A stretch of 64,000 nucleotides of DNA from Epilithonimonas zeae (GCF_900141765.1 NZ_FSRK01000002.1:124001-188000); one strand, 5' to 3'. Counted from the first letter of the stretch, positions 51,264-61,696 are shown. Notes: a model not told the origin generated them from the sequence alone. Numbers and translations: made by a program.

Positions 51264-52633
51264 AATTCTACTTTTTCAACATTGGGAAGCCACTCCATAA
51301 TCGGGTCATAAAGTGTATCAATATTTCCCGCGCCTACTGTCAATAAAATATCAAAATCTTTTTCTTTTATCAATTCAAAAGTCTCCTGTAATGTGCAGAC
51401 TTTCTTGTTTACAATTTCAATTTTATCCGATAACCACGATGAGGTAATTCCTTCAAAATTTTCCTGAAGTTCCCTTGCCGGATAAATATCCAACAGCAAT
51501 AAATCATCAGCTTTCTCCAGACTTCTTGCAAAATCTTCTGCAAAATCTCTCGTTCTGCTGAAAAGATGAGGTTGAAAAACCACCAACAATTTCTTGGTTG
51601 GATAAAAAGTTTTAATCGAACCAATCACTGCATTTAGCTCTGTTGGATGATGCGCATAATCGTCGATATAGATTTTTCCGTTATCGAAAATATGTTTGGT
51701 ATATCTTCTCTTGATGCCTTTGAAATTAGCAATTGCTTTTTTCAAAGTATCGAAATTAACACCTAAATTGCTCAGAATTGCTAAAGCAACGGTTGCATTC
51801 TCAACATTGTGAATTCCAGGAATTTCCCAAACAAAATCTTCAATTTCCTGCGTTGGCGTGTGAAAATCGAAATAGATTTTATCGTGGTCCATTCTCAAGT
51901 TATCGGAATAATAATCTGCTTCCTCATTCACTGCGTAAGTCTTGTGCTCTCTTCCGATAGCAATTCCTTTTCTCACAAACAACTGATTGTCATTCGGAAC
52001 CAAAGACGCAAACTGTCGGAAACCATCTTCAATCTGAACTCTATCTCCATAAATATCCAAATGGTCTGCATCAATCGATGTTACAACCGCCCAATCCGGA
52101 GAAAGGTTTAGAAAACTTCTATCATATTCATCCGCTTCAACTACAGAAAACTGGTTGCCGTTGTAATCAAAATTAGATTTGAAATTCTCAGAAATTCCAC
52201 CTAAAAATGCAGACGATGGAAGATTTGCTTCCTTACACAAATGTGCAATCAAAGTTGAAGTTGTCGTCTTGCCGTGCGTTCCTGCAACTGCAATGCAATC
52301 TGTATTTTCAGTAATTAATCCAAGAACTTTTGCTCGTTTTAGGATTTCAAAACTTTCACTTGCAAAATAATCTAAGATTCCCAGTTTCTTAATTGCTGGC
52401 GTATAAATAACCAAAGTCGATTCTTTGTCGAACGCTACAATTTTCTCATCAATCACATCTTCAAAAGAAATATCAATTCCTTCAAAACCAAGCTGAGCTG
52501 TCAATTTTGTAGGCGTTTTATCATAACCCAAAACATTTTTGCCGTTGGCGTGAAAGTATCTCGCCAGTGCACTCATCCCAATCCCACCGATACCGATGAA
52601 ATAGAAGTTTTGATATTTATTTAAGATGCTCAT
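51260..52633 (-). CDS. murC: UDP-N-acetylmuramate-L-alanine ligase MurC
   Basis: 457 aa, full length. It adds L-Ala to UDP-MurNAc. The N-terminal UDP-binding loop is FYFIGIGGIGMSALARYF, the ATP P-loop AVAGTHGKTTTSTLI (residues 109-123), the domain 2 motif VVEADEYDRSFLNL, and the C-terminal domain has YIDDYAHHPTELNAVI. It lies 7 bp from the YbjN-like gene and overlaps the next secreted-protein gene by 4 bp. Confidence 0.96.
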   Translation of the reverse strand: MSILNKYQNFYFIGIGGIGMSALARYFHANGKNVLGYDKTPTKLTAQLGFEGIDISFEDVIDEKIVAFDKESTLVIYTPAIKKLGILDYFASESFEILKRAKVLGLITENTDCIAVAGTHGKTTTSTLIAHLCKEANLPSSAFLGGISENFKSNFDYNGNQFSVVEADEYDRSFLNLSPDWAVVTSIDADHLDIYGDRVQIEDGFRQFASLVPNDNQLFVRKGIAIGREHKTYAVNEEADYYSDNLRMDHDKIYFDFHTPTQEIEDFVWEIPGIHNVENATVALAILSNLGVNFDTLKKAIANFKGIKRRYTKHIFDNGKIYIDDYAHHPTELNAVIGSIKTFYPTKKLLVVFQPHLFSRTRDFAEDFARSLEKADDLLLLDIYPARELQENFEGITSSWLSDKIEIVNKKVCTLQETFELIKEKDFDILLTVGAGNIDTLYDPIMEWLPNVEKVEL

Positions 52634-52640
52634 TATTTAA

Positions 52641-53120
52641 TTATTCTTGAAAATATATTATTTTATCCTCATCCAAAGCGTAAGAATCTCCTTGATAAAG
52701 GAAAAATTCTACTACCGCATCTTCCAAAGTCTCATATGTAAAGCCATTCGAAATCCAAAAACTGTATTGAAAAAATATGGCATCTTTTTCCTGATTATAG
52801 GTTGCCTTAATCATTGCAAGATCATTGATTTTTTCTACCAACTTATCAATACTGGCTTTACTCGTTCCTTTATTCAACAATATATTGATATTTAAAAGCA
52901 GTGATTTTCTATCATCCGAAATATCTATAAACATTGATGAGTTTTGGTTATCAACAAGTTTTAGATACGTTTCGTCTTTTTCAATTATTTTATATCCTTT
53001 TTTGCTAAGATGGTCCGCAATTTTTGAAATTTTCAAATCTTTTGGCATTACCAATGTTTGTGCGGACAAGCCAGCCACACAAGAGCAAAGAATAAACAGG
53101 ACAAAAATTATTTTTTTCAT
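52641..53120 (-). CDS. Small secreted protein inside the dcw cluster (murG-murC), YbjN-like pattern
   Basis: 159 aa with a signal peptide (IIFVLFILCSCVAGLSAQ). The mature part is an alpha/beta protein with a helix-strand-strand pattern (KISKIADHLSKKGYKIIEKDETYLKLVDN, FIDISDDRKSLLLNINI) that recalls the YbjN fold of secretion-chaperone-like proteins. The call is a weak pattern match. The gene lies 1 bp after murG and 7 bp before murC, both on the minus strand, so it belongs to this operon. Such a gene is not part of the standard dcw order. Function unknown. Confidence 0.65.
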   Translation of the reverse strand: MKKIIFVLFILCSCVAGLSAQTLVMPKDLKISKIADHLSKKGYKIIEKDETYLKLVDNQNSSMFIDISDDRKSLLLNINILLNKGTSKASIDKLVEKINDLAMIKATYNQEKDAIFFQYSFWISNGFTYETLEDAVVEFFLYQGDSYALDEDKIIYFQE

Positions 53121-53121
53121 C

Positions 53122-54216
53122 TTAAATGTATTTTAATATTTCATCTACAATCATCTCTGTTGCTTTTGGTTTTGCAAAAAACTCCAGATTATTTGACATT
53201 TCTTTTCTTACATTCTCACTCTCACAAATCTCTGAAAGTGTGTTCCAAAACTTATCTTTCATCTCAGAATCTTTGACCATTCTCGCCGCATTTTTATCAA
53301 CCAAAGTCATAGCATTTTTGGTTTGATGGTCTTCTGCCGCAAACGGAAATGGAACCAATAAAACCGGTTTTTTCGCAACTGCCAATTCAGAAATCGCAAT
53401 CGCACCAGCTCTGGAAACAATCACATCTGCCGCCGAATAAGCCAAAGCCATATCGGAGATGAATTCCTTAATTTGGATAGAAGCTGGAGGTTGGATGCTG
53501 GAAGTTATTTCAGCAAAATCCGTCTTTCCCGTTTGCCAGATTAACTGATAATCTTTCTCTCTCAGTTTATCAAAATTATCTTTCCAGCCGTTGTTCAAGG
53601 TTCTGGAACCAAGAGAACCGCCAACCGAAAGAATCGTCAATTTATTTTTATCTAAGCCTAATTTTTCTTTTGCCAAATCCTTATCAATCAAATCCGTGAT
53701 GATATTCTGACGAATCGGATTTCCCGAGAAATAAGTTTTTGTTCCCGAGAAAAATTTCTCCATATCTGGATAGGCTGTGAAAACGGCTTTTGCTTTTTTC
53801 GCATTGAAAACATTGGTCTTTCCTGGCAAAGAATTCTGTTCTTGTATGAAAGTCGGAATTCCCATTTTCGCTGCGATGTACAATGCTGGTCCGCTTGCAA
53901 AACCCCCGGTTCCAACCGCAAAATCTGGTTTGAAATCTTTGATGATTTTCTTAGCTTTCATCAGGCTGGAAATGATTTTAAATGGCAATCCAATATTCTT
54001 GAGAAGATTACCTCTGTCAAATCCAGCGATGTTCAATCCTTCGATTTTAAATCCGGCCTGAGGAACCTTTTCCATTTCCATTTTCCCGTTGGCACCAATG
54101 AACAAAAACTCGGCATCAGGAAATCTCTTTTGGATTTCCTGAGCAATCGCAACCGCCGGAAAGATGTGTCCACCTGTTCCTCCGCCACTCATTAATATTT
54201 TCAGTTTTTTGTTCAT
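53122..54216 (-). CDS. murG: MurG, lipid II-forming GlcNAc transferase
   Basis: 364 aa GT28 enzyme that adds GlcNAc to lipid I. The N-terminal loop is MSGGGTGGHIFPAVAIAQEI (residues 9-28), the acceptor loop is AVGTGGFASGPALYIAAKMGIPTFIQEQNS, and the C-terminal donor site has SVGGSLGSRTLN and VVSRAGAIAISE. It abuts ftsW. Confidence 0.96.
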   Translation of the reverse strand: MNKKLKILMSGGGTGGHIFPAVAIAQEIQKRFPDAEFLFIGANGKMEMEKVPQAGFKIEGLNIAGFDRGNLLKNIGLPFKIISSLMKAKKIIKDFKPDFAVGTGGFASGPALYIAAKMGIPTFIQEQNSLPGKTNVFNAKKAKAVFTAYPDMEKFFSGTKTYFSGNPIRQNIITDLIDKDLAKEKLGLDKNKLTILSVGGSLGSRTLNNGWKDNFDKLREKDYQLIWQTGKTDFAEITSSIQPPASIQIKEFISDMALAYSAADVIVSRAGAIAISELAVAKKPVLLVPFPFAAEDHQTKNAMTLVDKNAARMVKDSEMKDKFWNTLSEICESENVRKEMSNNLEFFAKPKATEMIVDEILKYI

Positions 54217-55452
54217 TTAAGCGATATCATTTATTTCTTCAATGCTTTGTCTTTTGCCTAAACCTTCTTCATCAAAAACCTGAATTCTGGAACTGACATT
54301 TAAAATAATTCCTAACTGAATGTACGTTACCAGCATTGATGTTCCACCATAGCTTATTAACGGTAAAGGCTGGCCTGTAACCGGAATCAGATTTACCGCA
54401 ACCGCAATATTCACAGATAATTGAATGAATATCATTAATCCGATTGCTAATACGAGCAACGAGCCAAAAAATGCGGGCATTTTACTGGCTATCATTACAA
54501 TTCTGATTATCATTATCATATAAAGGCTTATCAGCACAAAAGCGCCTATCCAGCCGTATTCTTCCACAATAATGGCAAAAATAAAATCCGAAACCGATTG
54601 TGGCAAAGTCTGTTTTAACGCACTTTTCCCTGGTCCGATTCCATTAAATCCACCGTGAACAATAGCCGCTTTCGCTTGCATTACCTGATAGTTTTTTGCT
54701 TTGATACTCTCGTCTTCAACATCTGCAGTCTTTTTGGAACTCGTAAACGTTTCGATACGGCTCATCCAAGTGTGAACACGGTTTCCTCCAATTAGATTCG
54801 TATTTAATGCAATGACTAAAAACATCACAACGAAAACTACAGCAACCGAGATGAATCCCGCTACATATTGCCAAGCCAATTGCCCTATAATCAGAATGAT
54901 AATTGAAACCATCATAATCATCAATGCTGTGGAACCGTTGTCTTTTGCAACCAATCCGAACACAATTAGAATTGGTCCGAATATGTAAACAATGTTCTCA
55001 ATCGGAACTCTTTCCCTTTTGATTTTCTTAGTCAAATATCTGCACAGATAAATAATCAGCATCAAATAAGCAAACGAAGATGGCTGAAAGGAAATCGGTG
55101 TTCCCGGGATTTTCAACCAACGCGAAGCACTTGCACCTTCAATCTTTTGTCCTGTGAACATCGTTATCAACAACAGTCCAATCGTGAACAAAAGCAGAAT
55201 GGAACTCAGTTTTCCAATATATTCGTACTTAACTGTTCCTACGAAACGCATAATTCCCAAACCAATGAATACAAAAACGATATGCTTGAAAACGTGACCT
55301 GTCGTGGTCCCGTTATTCACAATATATTCCAGATTCGAACTTGCGGAATAAACCGGAAACACGGAAAGGAAGGATATCAAAATGATAACCGACCAAAGAA
55401 CCTTGTCTCCTTTCAGCAACTCGAATTTGTTTTCTGTAGTTTGGTTTTCCAT
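54217..55452 (-). CDS. ftsW: FtsW/RodA-type glycan polymerase (FtsW)
   Basis: 411 aa SEDS glycosyltransferase with ten predicted membrane segments. Typical motifs: ASASRWLKIPGTPISFQPSSFAYLMLIIY, then LVAKDNGSTALMIMMVS, VHGGFNGIGPGKSALKQTLPQSVSDFIFAIIVEEYGWIG, and LPLISYGGTSMLVTYIQLGIILNVS. Placed in the dcw cluster, it is FtsW, the partner of FtsI in septal synthesis, rather than RodA. It directly abuts murG, and a 69-bp spacer with TGTAC words separates it from murD. Confidence 0.93.
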   Translation of the reverse strand: MENQTTENKFELLKGDKVLWSVIILISFLSVFPVYSASSNLEYIVNNGTTTGHVFKHIVFVFIGLGIMRFVGTVKYEYIGKLSSILLLFTIGLLLITMFTGQKIEGASASRWLKIPGTPISFQPSSFAYLMLIIYLCRYLTKKIKRERVPIENIVYIFGPILIVFGLVAKDNGSTALMIMMVSIIILIIGQLAWQYVAGFISVAVVFVVMFLVIALNTNLIGGNRVHTWMSRIETFTSSKKTADVEDESIKAKNYQVMQAKAAIVHGGFNGIGPGKSALKQTLPQSVSDFIFAIIVEEYGWIGAFVLISLYMIMIIRIVMIASKMPAFFGSLLVLAIGLMIFIQLSVNIAVAVNLIPVTGQPLPLISYGGTSMLVTYIQLGIILNVSSRIQVFDEEGLGKRQSIEEINDIA

Positions 55453-55521
55453 TTATTTTATTTGTATGATGTAAAAAGTATTATGTACAATGTACTTCCT
55501 ACTTATTTACTTTGTACAATT

Positions 55522-56865
55522 CTAATTCTTAATTGTCAATTCGTCTAAAACTTCTTTTTTGAATTGATTTCCACGGTCTTCATAACCGTTGAACAAATCA
55601 AAACTCGCGCAACAAGGCGACAATAAAACCACGTCTCCTTTTTCTGCAATTGATTTAGAAACTTCTACCGCTTTCTGCATACTGGAAGTGTCATAAATCT
55701 CAGTTTTCTTATCTTTGAAGAAATCAATAATCTTATGATTATCAACACCTAAGCAAACAATCGCTTTAACTTTTTTTCTGACTAATTCTTCAATTTCTGT
55801 ATAGTCATTTCCTTTGTCTTTTCCGCCAACAATCCAAACAACCGGCTGCTTCATACTTTCCAAAGCGAAATAAGTCGCATTAACATTTGTTGCTTTACTG
55901 TCGTTGATGAACTTCACTCCGCGGATTTCTGCAACAGGTTCTAATCTGTGCTCAACTGCCTGAAATGTCATCAAGGAATGTCTGATACTTTCATTGCTGA
56001 TTTCCAATAACTTTCCGGCAATACTCGCTGCTAAACTATTTGCCACATTATGTTTTCCAACCAGTGATAATTCATCAATATTCATTGTGAATCCGTCATT
56101 GATATTGACTACAAAATTTTCATCAATCGAGAAAGCTCCTTTTTCCAATCTTTCATCCAATGAAAATGGAACTTTGGTCACTTTCAAATCCAATTTTTCA
56201 AGAATTGATTTGCTCATTTCGTCATCTTTATTATAAATGAAAAAATTGTTAGCATCCTGATTTTCAGCAATTCTGAACTTAGCCAAAGCATATTCTTCGT
56301 AATTGTAGTTGTACTGGTCAAGATGGTCCTTAGACAAATTCAACAACAATGAAATATATGGCCTGAAATTCTGTATATCATCCAACTGGAAACTACTCAC
56401 TTCCAAGACATAATAATCAAAATTCTCTTCGGCAACCTGCTTTGCAAAGCTTTTTCCGATGTTCCCGCCCAATCCGACATTGAATCCGTCTTCCTTCAGA
56501 ATATAATAAATCAAAGACGTTGTCGTCGTTTTTCCATTACTTCCTGTAATTGCAATAATTTTTGCATTGGTAAATTCCGAAGCAAATTCAATCTCAGAAG
56601 ACAATCGGATTCCTTTTTCCTGAATCTTCTGAACCATTTCCGCTTTCTTTGGAATTCCAGGACTTTTGATGACCCAATCGGCATTCAGAATTTTTTCTTC
56701 TGAATGTGTTCCGTCTTCATAGTCAATCCCAAGCTCGTCCAATTCTTTTTTGTAATTCTCCCGGATAGTTCCCATATCCGAAAGAAAGACATCAAAGCCT
56801 TTGGCTTTTGCCAGATATGCAGCACCAACGCCGCTTTCGCCTCCTCCAAGTATTACTACTCTCAT
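55522..56865 (-). CDS. murD: MurD, D-glutamate-adding ligase
   Basis: 447 aa, full length. It adds D-Glu to UDP-MurNAc-Ala. The N-terminal domain starts MRVVILGGGESGVGAAYLAK, the P-loop is AITGSNGKTTTTSLIYY (about 109-125), and the middle domain has SSFQLDDI and NLSKDHLDQY. The C-terminal domain has KFINDSKATN and IVGGKDKG. It lies 16 bp after mraY. Confidence 0.96.
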   Translation of the reverse strand: MRVVILGGGESGVGAAYLAKAKGFDVFLSDMGTIRENYKKELDELGIDYEDGTHSEEKILNADWVIKSPGIPKKAEMVQKIQEKGIRLSSEIEFASEFTNAKIIAITGSNGKTTTTSLIYYILKEDGFNVGLGGNIGKSFAKQVAEENFDYYVLEVSSFQLDDIQNFRPYISLLLNLSKDHLDQYNYNYEEYALAKFRIAENQDANNFFIYNKDDEMSKSILEKLDLKVTKVPFSLDERLEKGAFSIDENFVVNINDGFTMNIDELSLVGKHNVANSLAASIAGKLLEISNESIRHSLMTFQAVEHRLEPVAEIRGVKFINDSKATNVNATYFALESMKQPVVWIVGGKDKGNDYTEIEELVRKKVKAIVCLGVDNHKIIDFFKDKKTEIYDTSSMQKAVEVSKSIAEKGDVVLLSPCCASFDLFNGYEDRGNQFKKEVLDELTIKN

Positions 56866-56881
56866 TTGTGGTTATTAGTTT

Positions 56882-58123
56882 TTATCTAGTTTTTAAAGTA
56901 ATTAGACAAATAATCGCCAGCATTACACCCACAATTATCATTCGGTTCACAATTTTACTTTCGTGAAAACCTTCTTTCTGATAATGATGATGCAATGGCG
57001 ACATCTTGAATAATCTATTGTTTTGAGCATATTCCAGCCCATATTTTTTCTTTCTGTATTTGAAAACCATTACCTGCAGGATCACTGAAAGATTTTCGAT
57101 AAGGAACACGCCGCACAAAACGGGAATTAATAATTCTTTCCTTAGAATGATTGCTAAAACGGCTATTACACCACCTAACATCAAGCTTCCTGTATCGCCC
57201 ATAAAAATCTGTGCAGGATAGGTGTTGTACCAGAAAAATCCTATTACCGCTCCAACCAATGCAAGCGCAAAAATCGTGGTCTCGCCCATATGCGGAAGAA
57301 ACATAATATTCAGATAGTCTGCGAAAATCATATTTCCGGAAACGTAAGCAAAAAATGCTAAAGTCAATAGAATCACTGTACTTGTTCCTGCAGCTAATCC
57401 GTCAATTCCATCCGTGATATTTGCACCGTTGGAAACTGCTGTTACAATGAAAATTACAATCGGGATGAAAACAATCCAAGCCCATTCGTGTGCTTTTGCA
57501 TCATCCATCCAGAACAAAATTCCACTGTAATCAAACTCATTATTCTTTGTAAAAGGAACTGTAGAAACCGGAATTTTCTCGTCCGGCATAAAGTTCTGTT
57601 CTACATTATTTCTGTTGATAACCGTTGCGTCAGCATACTTTCTCTTAACCTCAACATCAGGGTGGAAATACATTGTAACTCCGACAATTAAGCCTAAACC
57701 AACTTGCCCGATTACTTTGAATTTTCCACTTAATCCGTCCTTATTTTTCTTAACTTTTTTGAGATAATCGTCCAAAAACCCAATCGCGCCCATCCACAAA
57801 ACCGAAATAATTAAAAGGATGATATAAACATTGGTAATTCTGGTAAATAACAAAACCGGAATAATGGTTGCCAAAATGATAATCAAACCTCCCATTGTCG
57901 GCGTTCCTTCCTTCTGTTTTTGCCCTTCCAAACCAAGGTCTCTCACCAATTCTCCCATTTGTCTTCTTCTTAGGAAATTGATGATTCTTTTTCCGTAAGC
58001 CATCGCAATAATCAGCGAAAACAAAACTGCCATCGCCGCACGGAACGAAATGTACTTGAACAAGTTCATTCCTGGAACGTGGATTCCGTGGCTGGAAAGA
58101 TATTCGTATAGGTAATAAAGCAT
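56882..58123 (-). CDS. mraY: MraY, phospho-MurNAc-pentapeptide translocase
   Basis: 413 aa with about ten membrane helices. It forms lipid I on undecaprenyl phosphate. The signature blocks are [64 protein letters not shown], and [22 protein letters not shown]. It is longer than the E. coli protein (360 aa) because of a periplasmic loop near residues 150-210, as in other Bacteroidota. It lies 6 bp after murE. Confidence 0.96.
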   Translation of the reverse strand: MLYYLYEYLSSHGIHVPGMNLFKYISFRAAMAVLFSLIIAMAYGKRIINFLRRRQMGELVRDLGLEGQKQKEGTPTMGGLIIILATIIPVLLFTRITNVYIILLIISVLWMGAIGFLDDYLKKVKKNKDGLSGKFKVIGQVGLGLIVGVTMYFHPDVEVKRKYADATVINRNNVEQNFMPDEKIPVSTVPFTKNNEFDYSGILFWMDDAKAHEWAWIVFIPIVIFIVTAVSNGANITDGIDGLAAGTSTVILLTLAFFAYVSGNMIFADYLNIMFLPHMGETTIFALALVGAVIGFFWYNTYPAQIFMGDTGSLMLGGVIAVLAIILRKELLIPVLCGVFLIENLSVILQVMVFKYRKKKYGLEYAQNNRLFKMSPLHHHYQKEGFHESKIVNRMIIVGVMLAIICLITLKTR

Positions 58124-58129
58124 ATTTTG

Positions 58130-59599
58130 TTATTTTCCCATTAATTGTAATAATTCCCTAATCGTTTCTTTGTCATCAAAATGATGTTTCACTCCATTGA
58201 TTTCCTGATATGTTTCGTGGCCTTTTCCAGCTACCAAAACAATATCTTTTGGTTCGGCAAATTTGATTGCCATTTTTATCGCTTCTCTTCTGTCAGGAAT
58301 CGAAGTGTACTTGCTGAAATTCTGTGGTTGAACTCCGGCTTCTATTTCTTTGATAATCTGCGTTGGTTCTTCAGTTCTTGGATTGTCCGAAGTGATGATG
58401 GCCAAAGTCGATTTTTTGGTAGCAATGTCGCCCATTTCCGGACGTTTGGTTTTATCTCTGTCGCCTCCACAACCGAAAACACAAATCAATCTTTCGTTTT
58501 TGGTTCTGATTTCGTTGATGCTGTCCAACACATTTTCCAATGCATCCGGTGTGTGTGAATAGTCAACTACGAAGAAAATTCCGCTGTCGGATTTTATTGT
58601 TTCAAATCTTCCGTTCACTCTGTGAAGAATAGAAATCGCCTGTAAAACTTCATCTTCTCTCATCCCTAATTCCAACGCAATTCCGTAAGCCAAAAGCAGA
58701 TTATAAGCATTAAACTTCCCAGTCAATGTTGTCCAGAATTCTTTGTTATTGAAATTCAATAACATTCCGTTGAAGTCCACTTCCAGCACTTTTCCGTGGA
58801 AATCTGCCATTGTTTTCAAAGCGAAAGTTTTCTTTTTTGCTTTTGTATTTTGAAGCATTACCGAACCATTTTTGTCATCAGCATTTGTGATGGCAATTGC
58901 AGAATCTTCCAACTCGTCAAAGAATCTTTTCTTTGCGTAGATGTAGTTCTGAAACGTCTTGTGATAATCCAAATGGTCGTGCGTGATATTCGTAAAACCG
59001 GCAATTTTGAAATGTAAACCTTCAATTCTGTCTTGAGAAATTCCGTGAGAACTGACTTCCATAAAAGCATATTCACAACCGATTTCTACCGCTTTTGCCA
59101 ACATTTGATTTAATCTAATGACATCCGGCGTTGTGTGAGTTGAAGGGATAATCTCGTCTCCGATTCTATATTCAACAGTAGAAATTAAAGCGGATTGATA
59201 ACCCAAAGTTTTGAATATGTCGAACAATAAAGTAGTCACCGTCGTTTTTCCGTTGGTTCCGGTAACGCCGATTAGATTTAATTTTTGAGAAGGATTTCCG
59301 TAAAAATTAGACGCTAAATGTCCTAAAGTTTTGGAAGAATCTTCAACCTTCAAATAAGTTACTTCATCATTAATTTCTGAAGGTAATTCTTCACATACAA
59401 TCACTTTTGCACCTTTTTCAATGCTTTGCTTGATGTAAGAATGTCCATCTGAAACTGTTCCTTTCAATGCCACATACAAAGAATTTTCAACAACTTTTCT
59501 GCTGTCGAAAACCAATTCCGACACTTCGACTTCGCTGAGTGCAAGAGTTCCGATAGTTTCCAAGATTTGGATTCTTTGTAATAATTTTTCTAAATTCAT
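58130..59599 (-). CDS. murE: MurE, meso-diaminopimelate-adding ligase
   Basis: 489 aa, full length. The P-loop is GVTGTNGKTTVTTLL (about 110-124). The stem-peptide specificity motif in the C-terminal domain is SDNPRTEEP: the DNPR sequence recognises meso-diaminopimelate, so this organism has DAP-type peptidoglycan. It is followed by VAGKGHETYQEI, the usual C-terminal block. An 87-bp spacer with two small hairpins separates it from ftsI. Confidence 0.96.
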   Translation of the reverse strand: MNLEKLLQRIQILETIGTLALSEVEVSELVFDSRKVVENSLYVALKGTVSDGHSYIKQSIEKGAKVIVCEELPSEINDEVTYLKVEDSSKTLGHLASNFYGNPSQKLNLIGVTGTNGKTTVTTLLFDIFKTLGYQSALISTVEYRIGDEIIPSTHTTPDVIRLNQMLAKAVEIGCEYAFMEVSSHGISQDRIEGLHFKIAGFTNITHDHLDYHKTFQNYIYAKKRFFDELEDSAIAITNADDKNGSVMLQNTKAKKKTFALKTMADFHGKVLEVDFNGMLLNFNNKEFWTTLTGKFNAYNLLLAYGIALELGMREDEVLQAISILHRVNGRFETIKSDSGIFFVVDYSHTPDALENVLDSINEIRTKNERLICVFGCGGDRDKTKRPEMGDIATKKSTLAIITSDNPRTEEPTQIIKEIEAGVQPQNFSKYTSIPDRREAIKMAIKFAEPKDIVLVAGKGHETYQEINGVKHHFDDKETIRELLQLMGK

Positions 59600-59613
59600 T
59601 TAACCAATATTTC

Positions 59614-59680
59614 GGTGCTTAGCACCTCATTGTTATTATAATTCGTTTTTATTTCTACCAACATATCGCGACTTCGTCGC
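59614..59680. repeat. Two short hairpins in the ftsI-murE spacer
   Basis: GGTGC-TTA-GCACC (59614-59626) and GCGAC-TTC-GTCGC (59668-59680), both perfect 5-bp stems with 3-base loops beginning TT, each followed by TC. They lie 41 bp apart in a short spacer with no gene. Confidence 0.6.
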
Positions 59681-59686
59681 TCTTCA

Positions 59687-61696
59687 TTAATTCTGAAGAT
59701 TAAGATAAATCTTTTGGTTCTTTCCAATGTTTGCACCTTCCGCTGGAAATTGTCCTGTGATTTTTCCAACACCTTTGTAATCTACTCTGTAACCTAAATT
59801 TTCAAGTTGTGGGATCACATTTTTTCCAATCATCCCAATCAAATTCGGCATCGAATCTCTTGTGACATTCACCTTTACATTTGGTGCAGTCATTTTATTA
59901 AGGTTAACTTTATGCTCAACCAAAAGGTCTTTCTCAACATTCAGAGGTGTTTTCAGGAATGTTTTTCCTGCAATTTCTTTAAAAACAGGTGCTGAAACCG
60001 TTCCTCCGTAAAACCCTTTTGATACATCTGGCTGATTCACAACTACAATACACGTATATTTCGGATTATCAGCCGGATAAAATCCTGCAAATGACGCCTG
60101 ATACTTCATTGGTCCAGCTTTCCAATATTCGAATCTTGCAGTTCCGGTTTTACCCGCAATTTTAAGATTCGGAGTATAGATACTCTTTGCCGTTCCTTTT
60201 TCAACCGCTTTTGTCAAAGCATTGGTCATCATTGTAATGGCCTTATCTGAAGCCATTTTTTTGACCATAATTTCAGGTTTCGCTTCGTAAAGAACTTTTC
60301 CATCTTTCATTATTTTATCAATGAAAAGCGGTTTTACCATTTTACCTTTGTTCGCAACTCCGTTATAGAAAGCCACCAATTGCAACAATGGAAAACTTGA
60401 TGAATATCCATAACCTAATGAAGCCAAAGTCGCTTTGTTCCAACGTTTGCTTTGAGGTGTTTGAATCGAAGGTTTTGCAATTCCTGGAAGTTCAATCTGC
60501 ATTTTATCGAACATTTTCCAACGTTTCAAGTGGTCTATGAAAACCTGAGGTTTATCAGCGTAATGTGCTGTAATTAATTTTGCAGCTCCAACGTTACTTG
60601 ATTTCGCTAAAACATCGCTAACATCATAAGTTCCTCCACCGTGACCGTCTGTAATTCTTTGTCCTGCGTAAGTCCAGATTCCGTTTCCGATGTTGACTTT
60701 CGTATTTTCATCAATAAAACCATCATCCATCGCCGCCAAAAGAGAAACGGTTTTGAATGTAGAACCTGGTTCCTGAGCATCTTTCACAGTATAATTGTAA
60801 GCATCCACATAGATTCCCGGTTCGGTTCTTCTAAGGTTGACCATTGCACGGATTTTTCCCGTTTCAACTTCCATAACAACAACGCTTCCGTGGTTTGCAT
60901 CGAATTTGATTAATTGATTTTCCAGAGCTGAATGTGCAATATCCTGAATTCTCAAATCCAAAGTTGTATAAACATCCTGTCCATCAACAGGCTCCTGAAC
61001 TTTCCAATAATCGATTGGCTTCCATTGTGTAGAAGTAATTTTCTGTTCCAAACGTTTCCCATCAATCCCTGTTAAGAATTTGCTGAAAGCGCCTTCCAAA
61101 CCAGATTTTGATTCGCCGTTATCAGCTCCGATTGTTCCAGCTCCGATTTGAGTTGTTGCCAATTCTCTTCGGAAATTTCTTTCTACGATGAAACCGCCTT
61201 TGTTTTTACCTTTTTTGAAAATAGGGAATTCTCGAATCCTATCGTATTCATCGAAATCAAGACCTTTTGCCAAAAGATAATATTGATTATTTTTTTTGTT
61301 CTGTGCATCCAGTTTTGCTCGGAAGTAACTTCTTGGTTTATCGAACATTTTACTGAGAGAATCTGTCAAAGCACCAATATTATTGGAATAGATTGTATCT
61401 CTCATCGATTTGAAATCCAGATAGATATCATAACGCATCACCGTTGTCGCCAAGATAGAGCCATCGGAAGCGAAAAGGTTTCCACGAGCAGCCTTTAAAG
61501 TTGCTTCGCGGTAGTTTTTGCTGATGTAATTATTTTCGAATTCTTCAACATTGGTATTCTGAAGAATGAGAATTCTCGTTAAAAAAATGACAAACAAAAT
61601 GAAAGCTCCCAATACAAAAAGGTAGCCCCACTTCAACGCATTGGAACGCTTTTTTTCGTAATTGTTATTTGGTTGCTTTATCATCTGTGCTGTCAA
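59687..61696 (-). CDS. ftsI: FtsI / PBP3-type transpeptidase with PASTA domain
   Basis: 669 aa class B penicillin-binding protein for septal crosslinking. One membrane helix near the start (LKWGYLFVLGAFILFVIFLTRILIL) is followed by the dimerisation domain. The transpeptidase has SxxK in GSTFKTVS, SxN in SSNVGAAK, and KTGT in GKTGTARFEY. A single PASTA domain (MPNLIGMIGKNVIPQLENLGYRV through IYLNLQN) ends the protein. The frame begins with MTAQMIKQPN inside the ftsL-like gene; the Met at residue 5 is an alternative start. The overlap is about 20-30 bp. Confidence 0.95.
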   Translation of the reverse strand: MTAQMIKQPNNNYEKKRSNALKWGYLFVLGAFILFVIFLTRILILQNTNVEEFENNYISKNYREATLKAARGNLFASDGSILATTVMRYDIYLDFKSMRDTIYSNNIGALTDSLSKMFDKPRSYFRAKLDAQNKKNNQYYLLAKGLDFDEYDRIREFPIFKKGKNKGGFIVERNFRRELATTQIGAGTIGADNGESKSGLEGAFSKFLTGIDGKRLEQKITSTQWKPIDYWKVQEPVDGQDVYTTLDLRIQDIAHSALENQLIKFDANHGSVVVMEVETGKIRAMVNLRRTEPGIYVDAYNYTVKDAQEPGSTFKTVSLLAAMDDGFIDENTKVNIGNGIWTYAGQRITDGHGGGTYDVSDVLAKSSNVGAAKLITAHYADKPQVFIDHLKRWKMFDKMQIELPGIAKPSIQTPQSKRWNKATLASLGYGYSSSFPLLQLVAFYNGVANKGKMVKPLFIDKIMKDGKVLYEAKPEIMVKKMASDKAITMMTNALTKAVEKGTAKSIYTPNLKIAGKTGTARFEYWKAGPMKYQASFAGFYPADNPKYTCIVVVNQPDVSKGFYGGTVSAPVFKEIAGKTFLKTPLNVEKDLLVEHKVNLNKMTAPNVKVNVTRDSMPNLIGMIGKNVIPQLENLGYRVDYKGVGKITGQFPAEGANIGKNQKIYLNLQN

